Below are positions 44,286 to 55,852 of a stretch of 64,000 nucleotides of DNA, one piece after another (position 1 is the first letter of the stretch; every line of letters begins with the position of its first letter). A model generated the notes under the pieces. The model saw nothing but the letters and a program-made list of their open reading frames with translations, did no database searches and was not told the origin of the DNA. The translations under genes were made by a program, and so were the position numbers. This DNA is from Acanthamoeba sp. SK_2022b. Taxonomy: Eukaryota > Discosea > Longamoebia > Acanthamoebidae. The stretch is from contig JANDJZ010000011.1 in NCBI GenBank assembly GCA_027943245.1, positions 62,001-126,000 on the forward strand, written 5' to 3'.

Positions 44286-47200
44286 TCATTTCTTTCGCAC
44301 AGTGCGCTCCTCACATAGGAGGGAGTGATCGTAGAGGTCCTTCTCGTTGTACAGCTCTCTGGATGTCAGCCAGTCCTGGATGAAGGGCACCGCCGCCAGA
44401 CAGTACGGCGTCTGCTGGTACTGCTTGATGTCCTGAATGACTCTCGCTCCGTATCTGCGCCGCAGGGTGCATGTCACAACAGGCCTTGTTTCTGAGCGCC
44501 ACCTTCATGCCGGCACGTACCGCAGCTTGGTGATGTTGATCAAGTCCGGCCCAAGGTAGTCAGGGTTGCCTTCCTCGATGAACGTCAAATCCGTGAGAAA
44601 GACGCCTGCGAGAGAAGAGGACAGGAGAGGAGGATTGAGGGGAGTGGGCAAGGTGGTGGTCTCGAGCGGTTGCGTTTCGCGGCGCGTACCGAGGTAGGGA
44701 ATGCAGGGAGGGTTGATCTTGTGCAGGACCCCTCGAAACACCCGAAAATTGTCCTCCGAACTCATCAGGTGTGTCAGCTCTTCCCATATGTCCCATGTCT
44801 TGCTGGGCAGCAACTGCGTGGTGTAGACGGAGGTGAGCGGCTAACTCCCTCCCACTCACCAAGGGAGCCTTCTCAGACCATGACGCACGTACATTCCAAG
44901 TCTTCTTGAGTCGATAAGCGGCTGCGTTCTGGAGGCCAGCCATGATCTCCATCACCCCGTTGAAGTTGTTCAACTCGCGGCATTGCTGTAGAGCAAGAGA
45001 GAGCAGTGTGAGTTGTTGGGGTGGGATGGGTCAGGGGAAGACGTACGGAGGCGATGAGGATGAACCGGTTGAGGATGACCGCTCTACTCTTCAGGTCCTT
45101 TTCTCGTACGATCTCGGAGCAGCACCACCGACTCACCTTATTGAAGCGGTCGATCAAAGCCATAATGTGGGGTGCCACAGTGGCCTTGTCCTTGCTGGTC
45201 CAGCGCTGTCGCTGGCACTCGCAGGGAGTGATATTTCGGTAGAGGTTGTGCTCAATGAGCGTGAGCTGTCGCGCCACCTCCAACGGATGAATATCGAGAA
45301 GCTGTGTCGCAGCGAGCGTACAGACGTAAGTTCTCAAAGCCACTTGGAGATCCAACCAAGCGGCATGCACCTTGAGTGGTCGCTTGAGTTTGACAGGGAG
45401 AATGGGCGTTGGCGGTAGCGTGCTGGACTGGAACTCCTTCTCGTGGGTGCGGTCCAGGTTCTCGTGTTCTTTTCGCTTCTTGTCGATTAAGGCTTTGAGC
45501 TGGTCGCTGGCTGTCAGGAGAGCCTCGGGGATGAGCACTTCCTCGATGAAGCGCTGCAAGCGGTCCATCAGTGCCGGTTCGTCTCGGAAGTCGTAGAAAT
45601 ATTGCGTCAGCCACTGCTTCAGCACGTTGATCACGCTGTCATGACAACAACCGGTTGTGAGCAGCCGAACAGAGCGGCGGCCGTGTGTGTGCGTGTGTGC
45701 GCGCGTGCGCGCGGTGAGGTGGCTCAAGACACTGTGCGACGGTACCGCAAGCGGATGTTAACTTGTGTGGTTTGGACGAAGGCGTCCTTGTCGGTGCCTG
45801 GTGGCGGAGGAGTGTCGAATCGGAGAAGGAGGAGCTCGAGCAGCTCGAGCGGAGAGAGGAACAATCGATAGGTCAACAAAAATGTGGTGGCAAAACTATG
45901 GTCTGCAGGCCCAACACCACACACGAGGGAGCCTCGTTAGGAGGATGTGGAAGCAGAGATGACGATGAAGGGACTAACCGGGGTAGTCGGATAGGGTGAG
46001 ACGCTGAATGACTTTGTGGAGGGAGGCGGCGCTGACGAGCTGAATTCCATCGGCATCGGTCTCACCCAGCACGATGGTGTCCGCCGTGTCAGGCTCCTCG
46101 AACTTCAACACCTGGGGATCAAGATCCTCCCACTGCACATCACGGGCCGGATAAGCCAGCGGGCGGTGGACTGGCGAGTGTGGCGACAGCGTAAAACACG
46201 ATACACATGAGGAAGCAAACCTGGACCACCCGCGTCCTTTCCACTCGTCTCTTGGAGATGAATACTGGCGAAGCGGGAGCCGAGGCCGAGAGGCTGAAGA
46301 TGCCCGATTGCTGGGAAGCTCGGGCGACTGCTGGAGTTGGGGCTTGCGTCTGGGGCGAGAGGGCAGGTTCTCCCTTTGCGGTCGCAGAGTTGTTCGAACT
46401 TTGTGCTGCTGTTGATGCGGGAGGCAGTGGTGTCTGCGCGCGTGTGCGTATGTCACGGTCATACAGAAGTTAGCCAGAAGGATGTGCGTGCTGTAGCCAC
46501 GATGGAGGAGTACATACGAATGCGGCGAGACCTACTGGGCGGGGAGCGCTGTGGAACGAGGAAGACGCGGTGCGAGACTTTTGGAGAACCGAATCCTTGG
46601 CCGCCTTCTTGCTCCCTTTGGCTGCCTTCTTCTCCTCTTGCTTCTTGCGTTTGGCTTCCTTCCGCGCCTCCTTCTCCTTCTGCGCCTTTCGCTTGGCTTG
46701 CTCTTTCATGAGCTTCTTCAACTGCTTCCCCTTGGGCTTCTCCCTCGGGACCTGTCCGGGTTCTTCGCTGGGCAAGACCTGCTGAGCGTGCCCAGCCCCT
46801 CGCCACGTCAGCGCAAGCGGGAGCGGGTGGTCGGATAGCGCGGAGCAACGCACAATGATGCCGTAGGGCGTGTTGAGGGCGCTCGGCTTGGGGGCGTCGT
46901 ATTCCTGCGACAGCTGCAGCTGCACAGACTGAGGGCGTCTCTTCCCGCCTGGATCGCAACACTAGTCAGCGAGTCTACCGGGGAGGAGCCAACATGACTC
47001 AACACTGCACAAGAGAGGAATGGGGCTATCTACTAGTTAGGCCACTCTGGAAGGAGTTGGATCTGTTGCGCCCGGTCGAGGTGGAACTCAAGTTGGCGGG
47101 AGACGAGCCGCCGAGAGGCATCAGGCCCTGCTCGAGCAGACGGGCTCTAGTCTCGGAAACTGACCCTCGCTGTTGGCCGTTCGTATCCCACAGCGCAGGC

Positions 47201-48030
47201 GGCGGGGATGAGCTGCGCGTGGGCGTGGGAGAGACCTCAGGGCTTCTCTCGAAGACCTGCAACGCGTCGGAGAGTAGCAGCGAGCGCGTCATGAACATCG
47301 AGAGCTCGCTGAGCCGTCGGCCATCTCGGCGCTCCCTTTCCTGCCGCTCACGTTCCTCCTGGTGGCTACGGAAGAGCTCCTCCCACCGCGAGCGCGCCAG
47401 CCTTGTGGCGGCGCTCTGCAGCGCGGCCTGGAACTCGTCGTAGCCCTCCTCGAGACCGCCCGTCGAGTGGCCCCGCGAGTGGGTGCGTCCGTCGGGCGAG
47501 AGCGAGGACGGACGAATGGTGGAAGGCGGGGAGAGCCGGTGCTGGGCAAGGGAAGACCGGGGGGAGCACGGGCCATCGCCGCTCTGGGTGAGACTGTTGG
47601 CGCGCTTGGGCGACCTCTCCTCCGTGCTGCCAGCGAGGATGGAAGCCTCGAGGTCCTGCCAGTTGAGCTCTTTGGCCAGGAACACTGACAGCCGCAGCTC
47701 GCGATGGGAGAGTGCACGGGGAGAGGCCGCCTCCAGTGAGCGCAGCGAGGCGCAGGTGAAGGAGGTACGCAGGGACGAGGGCAGGTGGCGGCGGCGAGGC
47801 GAGGCGCGCGGAGATGTGATGGGGGACGATGCGGGAGGAGAGGATAGAGCCGGAGGTCGGATGAGGGGCAGGAGCGAGGGGCAGGACGTAGAGTGGGTGA
47901 TGCTGGAACTGTTGCGCTGGCGAGAGGATGAGGGCTGCTCTTCCCCTTGGGGGGCGGCCTCCTCGCTGTCTGAAGAACCAAAGGACACCCTGCGCCCCTG
48001 GCCATCCGGCGTGCTCCAATTCTCCGCCAT
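44286..48030 (-). CDS. Ras guanine-nucleotide exchange factor (REM and CDC25 domains)
   Basis: The first exon, about 330 residues from MAENWSTPDGQGRRVSFGSS, is Ser/Pro/Arg-rich and likely disordered. It joins in phase 1 (SNSFQ|S-GKRRPQSV) to an exon with a long Lys/Glu coiled stretch (KQLKKLMKEQAKRKAQKEKE). Then come ADTIVLGETDADGIQLVSAA, DHSFATTFLLTYRLFLSP and VINVLKQWLTQYFYDFRDEP, the RasGEF-N (REM) domain. The catalytic CDC25 domain begins at LLDIHPLEVARQLTLIEHNL YR and shows FNKVSRWCCSEIV, RAVILNRFILIAS, LNNFNGVMEIMAGLQNAA, RVFRGVLHKINPPCIPYLG and VFLTDLTFIEEGNPD. It activates Ras-type GTPases by catalysing GDP release; amoebae use many such GEFs in chemotaxis and macropinocytosis. The C-terminus is CEERTVRKK. 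Confidence 0.9.
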
Positions 48031-48437
48031 AATCGAGAGGATTTGCGTAGGAAATCACAATCCGAGGGGAGTGGTGTTGGGCTAGACGAGAAAGGTAATC
48101 AGTGCTGGGGCATGAGGTCGAGGGCGGGGTCTCCTCGCAGGCCCTTAACGTCCAGACCTGTCTCGAGATCAGGTGCTCTTGTTTCTCCGTTCCCCAAGAA
48201 CCGACGCCACAACCAAAAACCGAAAGCGTCGGAAGCCGAACAAAATCGATTTTTATTCGTTATTCAAACAAACAGCTTGGACGAACATCACGCAATTAAA
48301 AATACACAACATAGCGCTAAGCCACCAATTTATTGCTGGGGAAGGGGAGAAAAAAGGATGAAAGTTTACAGTACGGGTGGACGAGCTCCAGCGCAGTAGC
48401 GGCAGGTGGGTCGCGTTTACCTTGGGCAAAGGAGGCC
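48031..48437. other. Intergenic: RasGEF 5' flank and phenylalanine hydroxylase 3' flank
   Basis: About 400 bp. Open frames here are short and low in coding character. No tRNA, repeat or clear promoter element was seen. Confidence 0.5.
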
Positions 48438-50123
48438 TCAAGGGAGGTTGCGAATGCCCGAGACGAGGAGGCTGATGTCCGACCGCAGCGTGTTGGCGAG
48501 GCTGATGAGCTTCTCCTTCGTGTCCAGAACCTGCTCGACACCCACATGTCGACAATGAGATGTGCGCGCCTTACTGCACCCAACCACACCACGTGTAGCA
48601 TTGTCGATGCACGCAACACGCACCTCGACGGTCTGGGTGAAGGGGTTGTAGTGCACGGTGAACGGTCTGTCGAGAGACTCGGCAAACTGGCGCATCTGAG
48701 CCTTGGCCCTCTCGAAGCTCTCGGCCACAAAGTAGACGGGCTGGTACTTGGTGATGGGGTACTCTTGCTCACAGGCCTTGAATGGGTCGAACGGACGCAG
48801 CTCGGGCTCCGAGCTCAGGGCGTACTCGAGCTCGCCAAAGGAGGACAGGATGCCCGCGCCAAAGGCCTTGATCTGGCCGTCCTGCCTGCACAGCCCAAAC
48901 TCCACCGTGAACCAATAGCACTGCGCGCGTGCGTTAGCATTACTCACTGTGAGCAGCAGCAGCAGCATCTTATTGGTGGAGGCGGAGGACGTACGGTGGC
49001 GAGCTTGGCGATGTCTTCGTCGGAGGCGCCGAGAGAGGCGAGACCGATCTCCTGCGAGAAGTCGGCAAAGGCAGGGTCGGCGAAGAGAGGGACGTGTCCG
49101 AGCAGCTCATGGCACACATCGGGCTCGGGAGTGTAGAGGGGCTTGCTGTGGTGTCGGATGTACTGGGTGGAGTGGAACACCCTGAAGGCCAGGCCATTCA
49201 AGAAGTCTCGGGACGAGAGGAGGCCCATCACAGGTCGCAACCGCCAGCCTGTGCATTCTGTTGGGCGCACGGCCACACACCACAACGGCCGCCACACCAG
49301 GCAAGCGTTGGTTGGTCAACAGCGACAATGGGAAGCAGCGCGGGAGGGTTTGAAAGGAGCACCTTGCAAGAAGTTGGAGATGTCCTCAATCTGAGGGATG
49401 TTGGTAGGCGAGTAGCCGCAGTTCTGCTCAAGGAGAGGAAAGATGTGGTTCTGCTCGCGGCAGGCATGAGTGGAGTAGAGCGACCTGAGCTTGTTGTAGA
49501 CGATGCCCCAGGTCTCGATCTCCTGAGCAGTGTACTCCACACGAGGAAGAGGCTGCCCCGAACGGTAGGTCTTGGCCTTAGCCACGATATCGCACCGACG
49601 CTTCCTGTACTCGGGGTCCTGGAAGCCAGGATGGTCCGCATCGAGCTCAGCACCAAATTCCATCGTCTTCTCCGCAAATCCGTCGAGATCCTTGAGCTTG
49701 CGGGGGAACCAAGGGATTTCTGTACATGATTGCCAGCCAAATTGTCACGAATCTCACAAACACGTGTTCACAGTGTGAAGGTGGCATGGATAAGGTACCC
49801 TTGGTGCGGACACCCGAAGCAGAGGTAGACAAAGACACCTCACTCTTTGTTTGTCCCTTGGTAAGAATGGTGACGGAAGAAGTCTTGGACTCGAGCTCCT
49901 TCACCAGCGCGTTTACCTCCTCATCTTTCTCAGTGGTCTCGAAGTCTATGAAGAAATCGTAGCCATGCGGGATCGAGGGCGAAGGACGTGACTGGATCGA
50001 CGTCATGTTGAAACCGTTCCTCTCAAACAGCTCGCACACTTCCTTCAACGAGCCTACCTTGTCCGAGACAGAGATTATAGCCGATCGGGCAGACGAGACA
50101 TCAGATGATACGAGGCCCTGCAT
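48438..50123 (-). CDS. PAH: Phenylalanine 4-hydroxylase
   Basis: A biopterin-dependent aromatic amino acid hydroxylase. From [20 protein letters not shown] an N-terminal ACT regulatory domain runs to about residue 90 ([20 protein letters not shown], the phenylalanine-sensing fold). The catalytic domain begins [12 protein letters not shown] and [13 protein letters not shown], then [47 protein letters not shown], and [18 protein letters not shown], which holds the two iron-binding His. [12 protein letters not shown] and [10 protein letters not shown] (third ligand Glu) follow. The C-terminal helix ([18 protein letters not shown]) may support oligomerisation. It converts Phe to Tyr with tetrahydrobiopterin. 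Motif wording favours PAH over tryptophan or tyrosine hydroxylase, though one ancestral enzyme may have mixed specificity. Divergent to TMEM208, 194 bp apart. Confidence 0.93.
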
Positions 50124-50317
50124 TGTGAGCAAGCGTGACTTGGTTGATCTTGTGTCTGAATGCTTTCTTTTTTTTTGATGTCTTTCTGCAGCATTTGCTG
50201 ATTCGCCGATTCGCCAGGATATTCCCGAAGGTGTTCTCCGGATTTCGCTGGTTGCTATTTTTCTTTTTCTTTTTCTCTTTCTTCTTTCTTCTTTCTGCAA
50301 CACCAAACCCACGCAAC

Positions 50318-51268
50318 ATGGTGCGCGTCGCTCTAAATCTTGACGCATTGGCTCTTGTTTCACTGGGATGTTGAAATAATAAGATTCCTCCGCCACAACG
50401 TCGTGAAGGCGAACCAAGCTGCGAAGAAGCGGAGGGCTGAGAATGAGGGAATCATGAAAAGGATGCGCTACCTCCTCCTCATCGTCAACGTACCACTCGT
50501 CTAGCCTACTTGAATACTTTGTTTTCGCTTTTGGTCGATCTCGCTGAACGTTTCTGTCCTGCTGTAGCTCCTCTACGTCGCGCTGCGTGTGGTGTGGATG
50601 AACGACACCTTCGGCTTTTGGCACTGGGTTGGATTTGGTGGGTGCTCCCTAGTGAACCTGCTCGTGTACTGGTGGATAGCCTCTCTGGCCACGCCCACGT
50701 ATGACGAAACCGGAGACCTCATCGATGGCGGCGCCGACCTTAACACGCATGGCAACCTTTCCGAGTACGAGCGCCCTGTTTGGCCACCTTGGTTTGACAC
50801 TTTTTCCTGGTTCCTAAGTTTGGGGCTGATCTCGCCGTGCGCGCAGGTATGCGTTCGACGTGGTCTACATCATCGTGTTCGTGCAGCTGACCACGATCAT
50901 CTCAGAGTATTTTTGGTTCATCCTGCTCGTGGTACTCCTCCCCTTCTTCCTTTTGACCGTGGCCCCATCCCCTGGCATATCGTGCCCACCGCGCACTCTC
51001 CCTGGCCACATACAGATCCCTGCCTTTGCGGGCTACAAGCTGCTCGGCCTTTTCCTCGGCGGTGTACGTGCAACCGTCATCGCCGCCTGCTTGCTCCCAA
51101 TGTGTCCGGTGCAAGTGACACCTCCCCTTTTTGTGCCTTCCTGTGATGGTGCGACAGTTGGGCGGCAGCGGCGGACCCTCCGTGGAGGAGACCAAGGAGG
51201 AGAAGCGCAAGAGGGAGAAGATGGAGAGGAAGATGAACAGGCCCAAGTTCCAGAAGGCCCGGAGGTGA
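50318..51268 (+). CDS. TMEM208: TMEM208/SND2-like ER membrane protein
   Basis: Several exons. The best model has the ATG (50318-50320) alone at the end of exon 1, followed by an 88-nt intron (GTGCGC...GTGAAG, with a CTAAAT branch-like element). Exon 2 then begins ANQAAKKRRAENEGIMKRMR and YLLLIVN. Later exons give LLYVALRVVWMNDTFGFWHW, LVNLLVYWWIASLATPTYDE, GDLIDGGADLNTHGNLSEY, AFDVVYIIVFVQLTTIISEY and IPAFAGYKLLGLFLGG, and end in the basic tail EEKRKREKMERKMNRPKFQK ARR. The layout (hydrophobic hairpins, DGGxDLN motif, Lys/Arg tail) matches TMEM208/Snd2, which works in the SRP-independent (SND) route of protein targeting to the ER. The start model is the least certain part. Confidence 0.82.
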
Positions 51269-51522
51269 AGAAGCGCGGATCTCCGCCGCCTGCTGAAGCG
51301 ATTGCACGGTGGTTCACGGTGGTGTATGTGCAAGGCGTGATATTTATTGTTGCAAGCTGCGAACAACGCGAGCAAGGCGACGACCACAGCGTCTTGCGCT
51401 GCAGCCCGCCATAGCCTATACAAAACGGGAGGGCAAACTGTGTACGGCGCCCAGTGAGGGGGGGGGGGGAGAGAAAGCGGCGTATGGACAGGGATGGGCC
51501 AAACAGACAACAGCGTGCGGTC
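51269..51522. other. Convergent 3' flanks of TMEM208 and the PB1 gene
   Basis: About 250 bp between two convergent stop codons. It contains a G10 run near 51459-51468 and no coding signal. Confidence 0.5.
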
Positions 51523-52456
51523 TTAGAGGGGCAACGAGGAGAGGGTAGTGGCCTGCGAGAGGTTGCGGCACATCTGAGCAGTCTCAGCAGAAAGGCGGTT
51601 GGTAACGGCAACCACAGACGAGGTCATCTCGCTGAAGAGAAAAACGAGAAAGAAGAACGTGAGAACGTGAGAAGGAACGTCAAGAACAGAGGGCGCCCGG
51701 GTGGGGGGGGAGGGTAGAGAGAGGGATATACTTGATGTTGTGCTTGAAATATGGGTTGGTGAAGAGGTCGGCCTTGCGCTCCGCGGCGAGGCGCCTGGAT
51801 ATCTCAGAGGTCTGGAGGCTGAGCAGGCGGCAGTCCTCAGCGATCTGGCGCGAGAGGTCGGAGCAGAGAGAGACGGTGGAGTTGACGAGGCCGCTGTCGT
51901 TGAGCTGCAGGCGCATGCTATCCGAGTACTTGAGCGTGTCGGTGGTGGTGTCCCTCGAGCACTGCGACACGGAACGCGACGTGGCCGTGCAGTGGTCCGT
52001 CATCTGCTGCGCGATACGGATGGGCTGAGGATCTTCGGGCAGAACGGTCGGGGCAACGACGGGCACTACGGGCTCGGGCGACTTAGCAGGAGCATCCCAG
52101 AAGGCGACATCAAGAGGCGGGTACTGCGACGTCGTTTCGACCGCAGTGCAAGTAGACAGAACGCGCTGCTCGAGGGCTGTTGCCACCACCTCGGTCTTCG
52201 GCTTGACGAGTCCTTGGACCGAAACGCGCAAGATGGGCGGCTTAAGCTCCTTCGCCAAACGGAAGGCCTCTTGGAGTTCGTCGTCGGAGGTGACCACAAT
52301 CGCATCGCCTTCGTCATCCACGTACTTGAGGGTGATCTCATCGAGTTTGAAGAGCTTGCCGATGTTACCAACGAAATCACTGAACGGGGTGGAGACGGGC
52401 AAGCAGAAGCGTCTTATGTCGTCATTGAAAACTACCTTAACAGTGATGGTACTCAT
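51523..52456 (-). CDS. PB1-domain protein
   Basis: Two exons (52456 to about 51731, then about 51632-51523, joined in phase 2 at KHNI-N-EMTSS). Residues 1-85 form a PB1 domain: MSTITVKVVFNDDIRRFCLP, FKLDEITLKYVDDEGDAIVV and TSDDELQEAFRLA, with the OPCA acidic motif (YVDDEGD...SDDEL) and the N-terminal basic Lys. A Pro/Val-rich linker follows, then a long helical region with repeated Ser/Thr/Gln (MTDHCTATSRSVSQCSRDTT, DSMRLQLNDSGLVNSTVSLC SDLSRQIAEDC). PB1 domains assemble head to tail, as in p62 and NBR1, but no ZZ, UBA or kinase domain is present. The family beyond PB1 is not recognised. Confidence 0.82.
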
Positions 52457-52845
52457 TGTGTTTCTTGATATGGTGGTTGATTGAAGAGGGAGATGGGAGA
52501 AAGTCGTTGGATCGAAGCGAATTGAATGGTGTGAATAAAAACCCTTTCCGCCACAACTTCTGTAGCCCTGTGGAATTCAGGAAATAGTGCGGAAAAACAG
52601 ACAAACTCGCCTTTTACGTGAACCGTTGCTTCCGCTTCCGCCAAGCGGAAGATGGACTGTTGTTTTCATCGTTGTTTTTATTGTTTTTCGTATTTGGGCG
52701 GGAGTGAATAACTTAACGACAGACTGCGCTCGAGTGCAGCGTGTATAACATGCATGAACAAGGTTGCCGCTGTCGCGACAAAACTGGCGGAGGTTTAGCT
52801 TTACACGATAGGGGGGGAGGGGATCTAGAAAGATGAAGAGAATGC
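52457..52845. other. Intergenic: PB1-gene 5' flank and histone H3 3' flank
   Basis: About 390 bp. It contains a perfect 7-bp hairpin (CTTCCGC-CAA-GCGGAAG, 52635-52651). It does not contain a recognisable histone-mRNA stem-loop downstream of the H3 stop. A T-rich patch lies at 52660-52690. Confidence 0.5.
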
Positions 52846-53425
<580 letters not shown>

Positions 53426-53633
53426 CCTCCCCCCTCAGGAAATTTCTCGGGCGGCCGAGAAACACAACGGACACACCTGCCCGGCCATTGGCCAGTTTCG
53501 TGTTTCTTGTTTTGTCGACGAACGTCCGTTTGGGACAGCTAACGTTTGAAATGACATTGGTGGGCGCGTTTGTGCTTGCGGCAGCATGGGGCGAAAGAAT
53601 CGTTGTTTGGGGCAAACAAACGCCAGTAACACC
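53426..53633. promoter_or_regulatory. Histone H3 upstream region
   Basis: The remainder of the H3 promoter up to the ALAS stop. It holds the CCAAT-containing palindrome and an AACAAACGCC-type stretch. No gene. Confidence 0.45.
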
Positions 53634-55557
53634 CTAGGAGCGACGGGCCGGAACAGGGGCGAGCTTCTGCATGTAGTGCTCGTAGGCAGAGCGCATGCCT
53701 GGGGTGCCGATCTCCTTGAAGGCCGAGGTGATCGAGGAAACGAGGTGGTTCATCATCTCATCGGTGTGGAAGGGCGTCGGGGTCAGCCTCAGGCGCTCTT
53801 CGCCCTTAGGCACGGTGGGGTAGTTGATCGGCTGGACGTAGATGTTGTACTTGTTGAGCAGCTCGTCCGAGATCTTCTTGCACAGAGCGGCATCGCCGAC
53901 AAAGACGGGCACGATGTGGCTCTCGGAGGGCATGACGGGAACGCCAGCCGAGGTGAGGCGACTCTTGAGGGTTGCGGCCCTCTCCTGGTGCTTGTCTCGG
54001 ATCTGAGGGTTGTGCTTGAGGTAAGAGACGCTGGCCCTGGCGGCGGCGGCCATGGGCGGGTTGAGAGACGTGGTGAAGATGAAGCCGGGCGCGAAAGAAC
54101 GGATGGCGTCGATGATTGGAGACGACGAGGCGATGTAGCCTCCGCCGACGCCGTAGCCCTTGGCCAGAGTGCCGGAGATGACGCTGAGCCTGTCCATGAC
54201 GCCGTCTCTCTCAGCGATACCAGCCCCGCGCTGGCCGTAGAGACCGACGGCGTGGACCTCGTCGAGGAAGGTGAGGGCGTTGTGCTCGTCGGCCACATCG
54301 CAGATCTTCTCGATGGGCCCGATGTTGCCTTCCATAGAGTAGACCGACTCGAAGATGACCATCTTGGGTCGGTCCTTGGGGTATTCCTTCATAAGCTGGT
54401 GCAGGTGGTCGACGTCGTTGTTGCGGAAGACCCTCTTCTCGCAACCAGAGCTTCGGATACCGGCGATCAAGGAGGCGTGGTTGAGCTGGTCCGAAAAAAT
54501 GACCATGCCAGGGAGGATCTTGGCCATCGTGCTGATCGAGGCCTCGTTGGCCACGTAACACGAGGTGAAAAGGAGGGCTGACTCGGTTTGGTGCAGATCG
54601 GCAAGCTCCTTCTCCAGCTCCACGTGGTAGTGGCTCGTGCCGGAGATGTTACGGGTACCGCCAGCACCAGCCCCGCACTGTTGTTGTTGTTGTTGTTGTT
54701 ATTGTTCGGTCGAAGGTCCAACAAGAAGAAAATCTCATAGACCAAGCAAAAATGGGTAATCAACAAAATAATCATAATAACGAAAGACTATTACCTTGTC
54801 AATGGCCTCTTTCATGGCATTGACTACGACGGGGTTCTGGCCCTGACCGAGGTAATCGTTGGAGCACCACACAGTGATGGGCTTGGTCTTCTGCTCGCCG
54901 TTGAGAGCCTCTTGGTGCAGGGTGGCCTCGGGGAAATGTCCGGCCTTGCGCTCGATGTGCGCAAACACGCGGTAGCGACCCTCTTGCTTTATGCCAGCAA
55001 GAGCCTCTTCAAAGTTGGTGTTATACTTGCCAAGCACAGCAGCCGAGTTGGCCTCTGCCGGCAACAAAACAATTAGCATTTTTCGCTATCACGATAACTA
55101 GTTGATAAAAAATTAATTTAATAATTACACACTGAGTGTGCGTGTGACTGGTTAGAGAAATCGTACGCTTCTTCCTCATTTCGGTGTAGCGGTCGAAGCC
55201 GAGAGCTATCTCGTGCTCGACGCTGTTCTGAATTTCTGAGGCAGCGTCCTCTAGTTCGTGCATGAGGAACGGGTTGTTGGCCTCCATAAATTGGCTGGCG
55301 TCGAGATTGGGGTAAGCCAGAGGCGACGAGGAGCTCGTAGCCATCTGCGCATGGGCCGGGGCATTCATGGGTGAAGAACTGGTCATGAGCGAACGCTTCT
55401 GACCTTCCACCATTCCCAAGAAGGGGCATTCGCCGCCAAAATTAAGGAGGTAGTTCTTCTTCTGCTGCGCGCTATCCGCCATTCTCAGGAAGGGGCACGA
55501 AGCGCCAGCAGAGACCATACTGGCCTGCCTGGGCAGAGAACGCAGAGTCTGAGCCAT
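53634..55557 (-). CDS. ALAS: 5-Aminolevulinate synthase, mitochondrial
   Basis: A PLP-dependent alpha-oxoamine synthase that condenses glycine and succinyl-CoA, the first step of haem synthesis by the C4 route. The long N-terminus ([20 protein letters not shown]...) looks like a mitochondrial leader and carries two CPFL heme-regulatory motifs (Cys21-Pro22 and Cys44-Pro45). The catalytic core begins [34 protein letters not shown] and [20 protein letters not shown], then [70 protein letters not shown] and SGTLAKGYG (PLP lysine), and ends [16 protein letters not shown]. Two introns lie in the N-terminal third (near 54680-54793, with TTG repeats, and 55054-55166). The start is the ATG at 55557. 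Confidence 0.95.
54681..54700. repeat. TTG trinucleotide repeat in an ALAS intron
   Basis: About six TTG units (CAA on the sense strand) inside the intron between the EAIDK and CGAGAGGT exons. Confidence 0.85.
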
Positions 55558-55852
55558 CGTACGGTAAAGCTTCGGCCGTGTGTGATGAGGTGAAAGAATG
55601 GAATCTCCACTGTCCAGACGTTCCTGGCCCAGCAGTGCCCAGCAAAAACCGGCCTTTTTGGCCGTCACCCCGACGCCCCCGCCTGGCTAAAATTACGGCC
55701 TCGCTCAATACGACCGCGGACGAAAGTCCTAAATTACAACAACCTTCCCATTGGCCGACACTCGAATCTCCGCCAAAAGCAAGCCAAGTTTCGCACAAAC
55801 GAAGCTTGTAGTTTGTTTCAGACAGGTGGCTGATTCGTCGGATGTTGTTTCG
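55558..55852. other. Intergenic: ALAS 5' flank and RAD54B 3' flank
   Basis: About 295 bp. It includes a CCAAT-type ATTGG near 55750-55755 on the plus strand, 190 bp upstream of the ALAS start. Otherwise nothing recognised. Confidence 0.45.

Noticed and set aside
48043..48399. A 118-residue plus-strand open frame between RasGEF and phenylalanine hydroxylase
   Set aside because: Mixed composition with no domain, no intron-linked extension, and it lies in the combined UTR space of two minus-strand genes.
53586..54581. A 331-residue plus-strand open frame opposite ALAS
   Set aside because: It is the antisense shadow of a GC-rich, strongly conserved ALAS exon; the residues are Gly/Val/Asp/Arg repeats typical of antisense reading.
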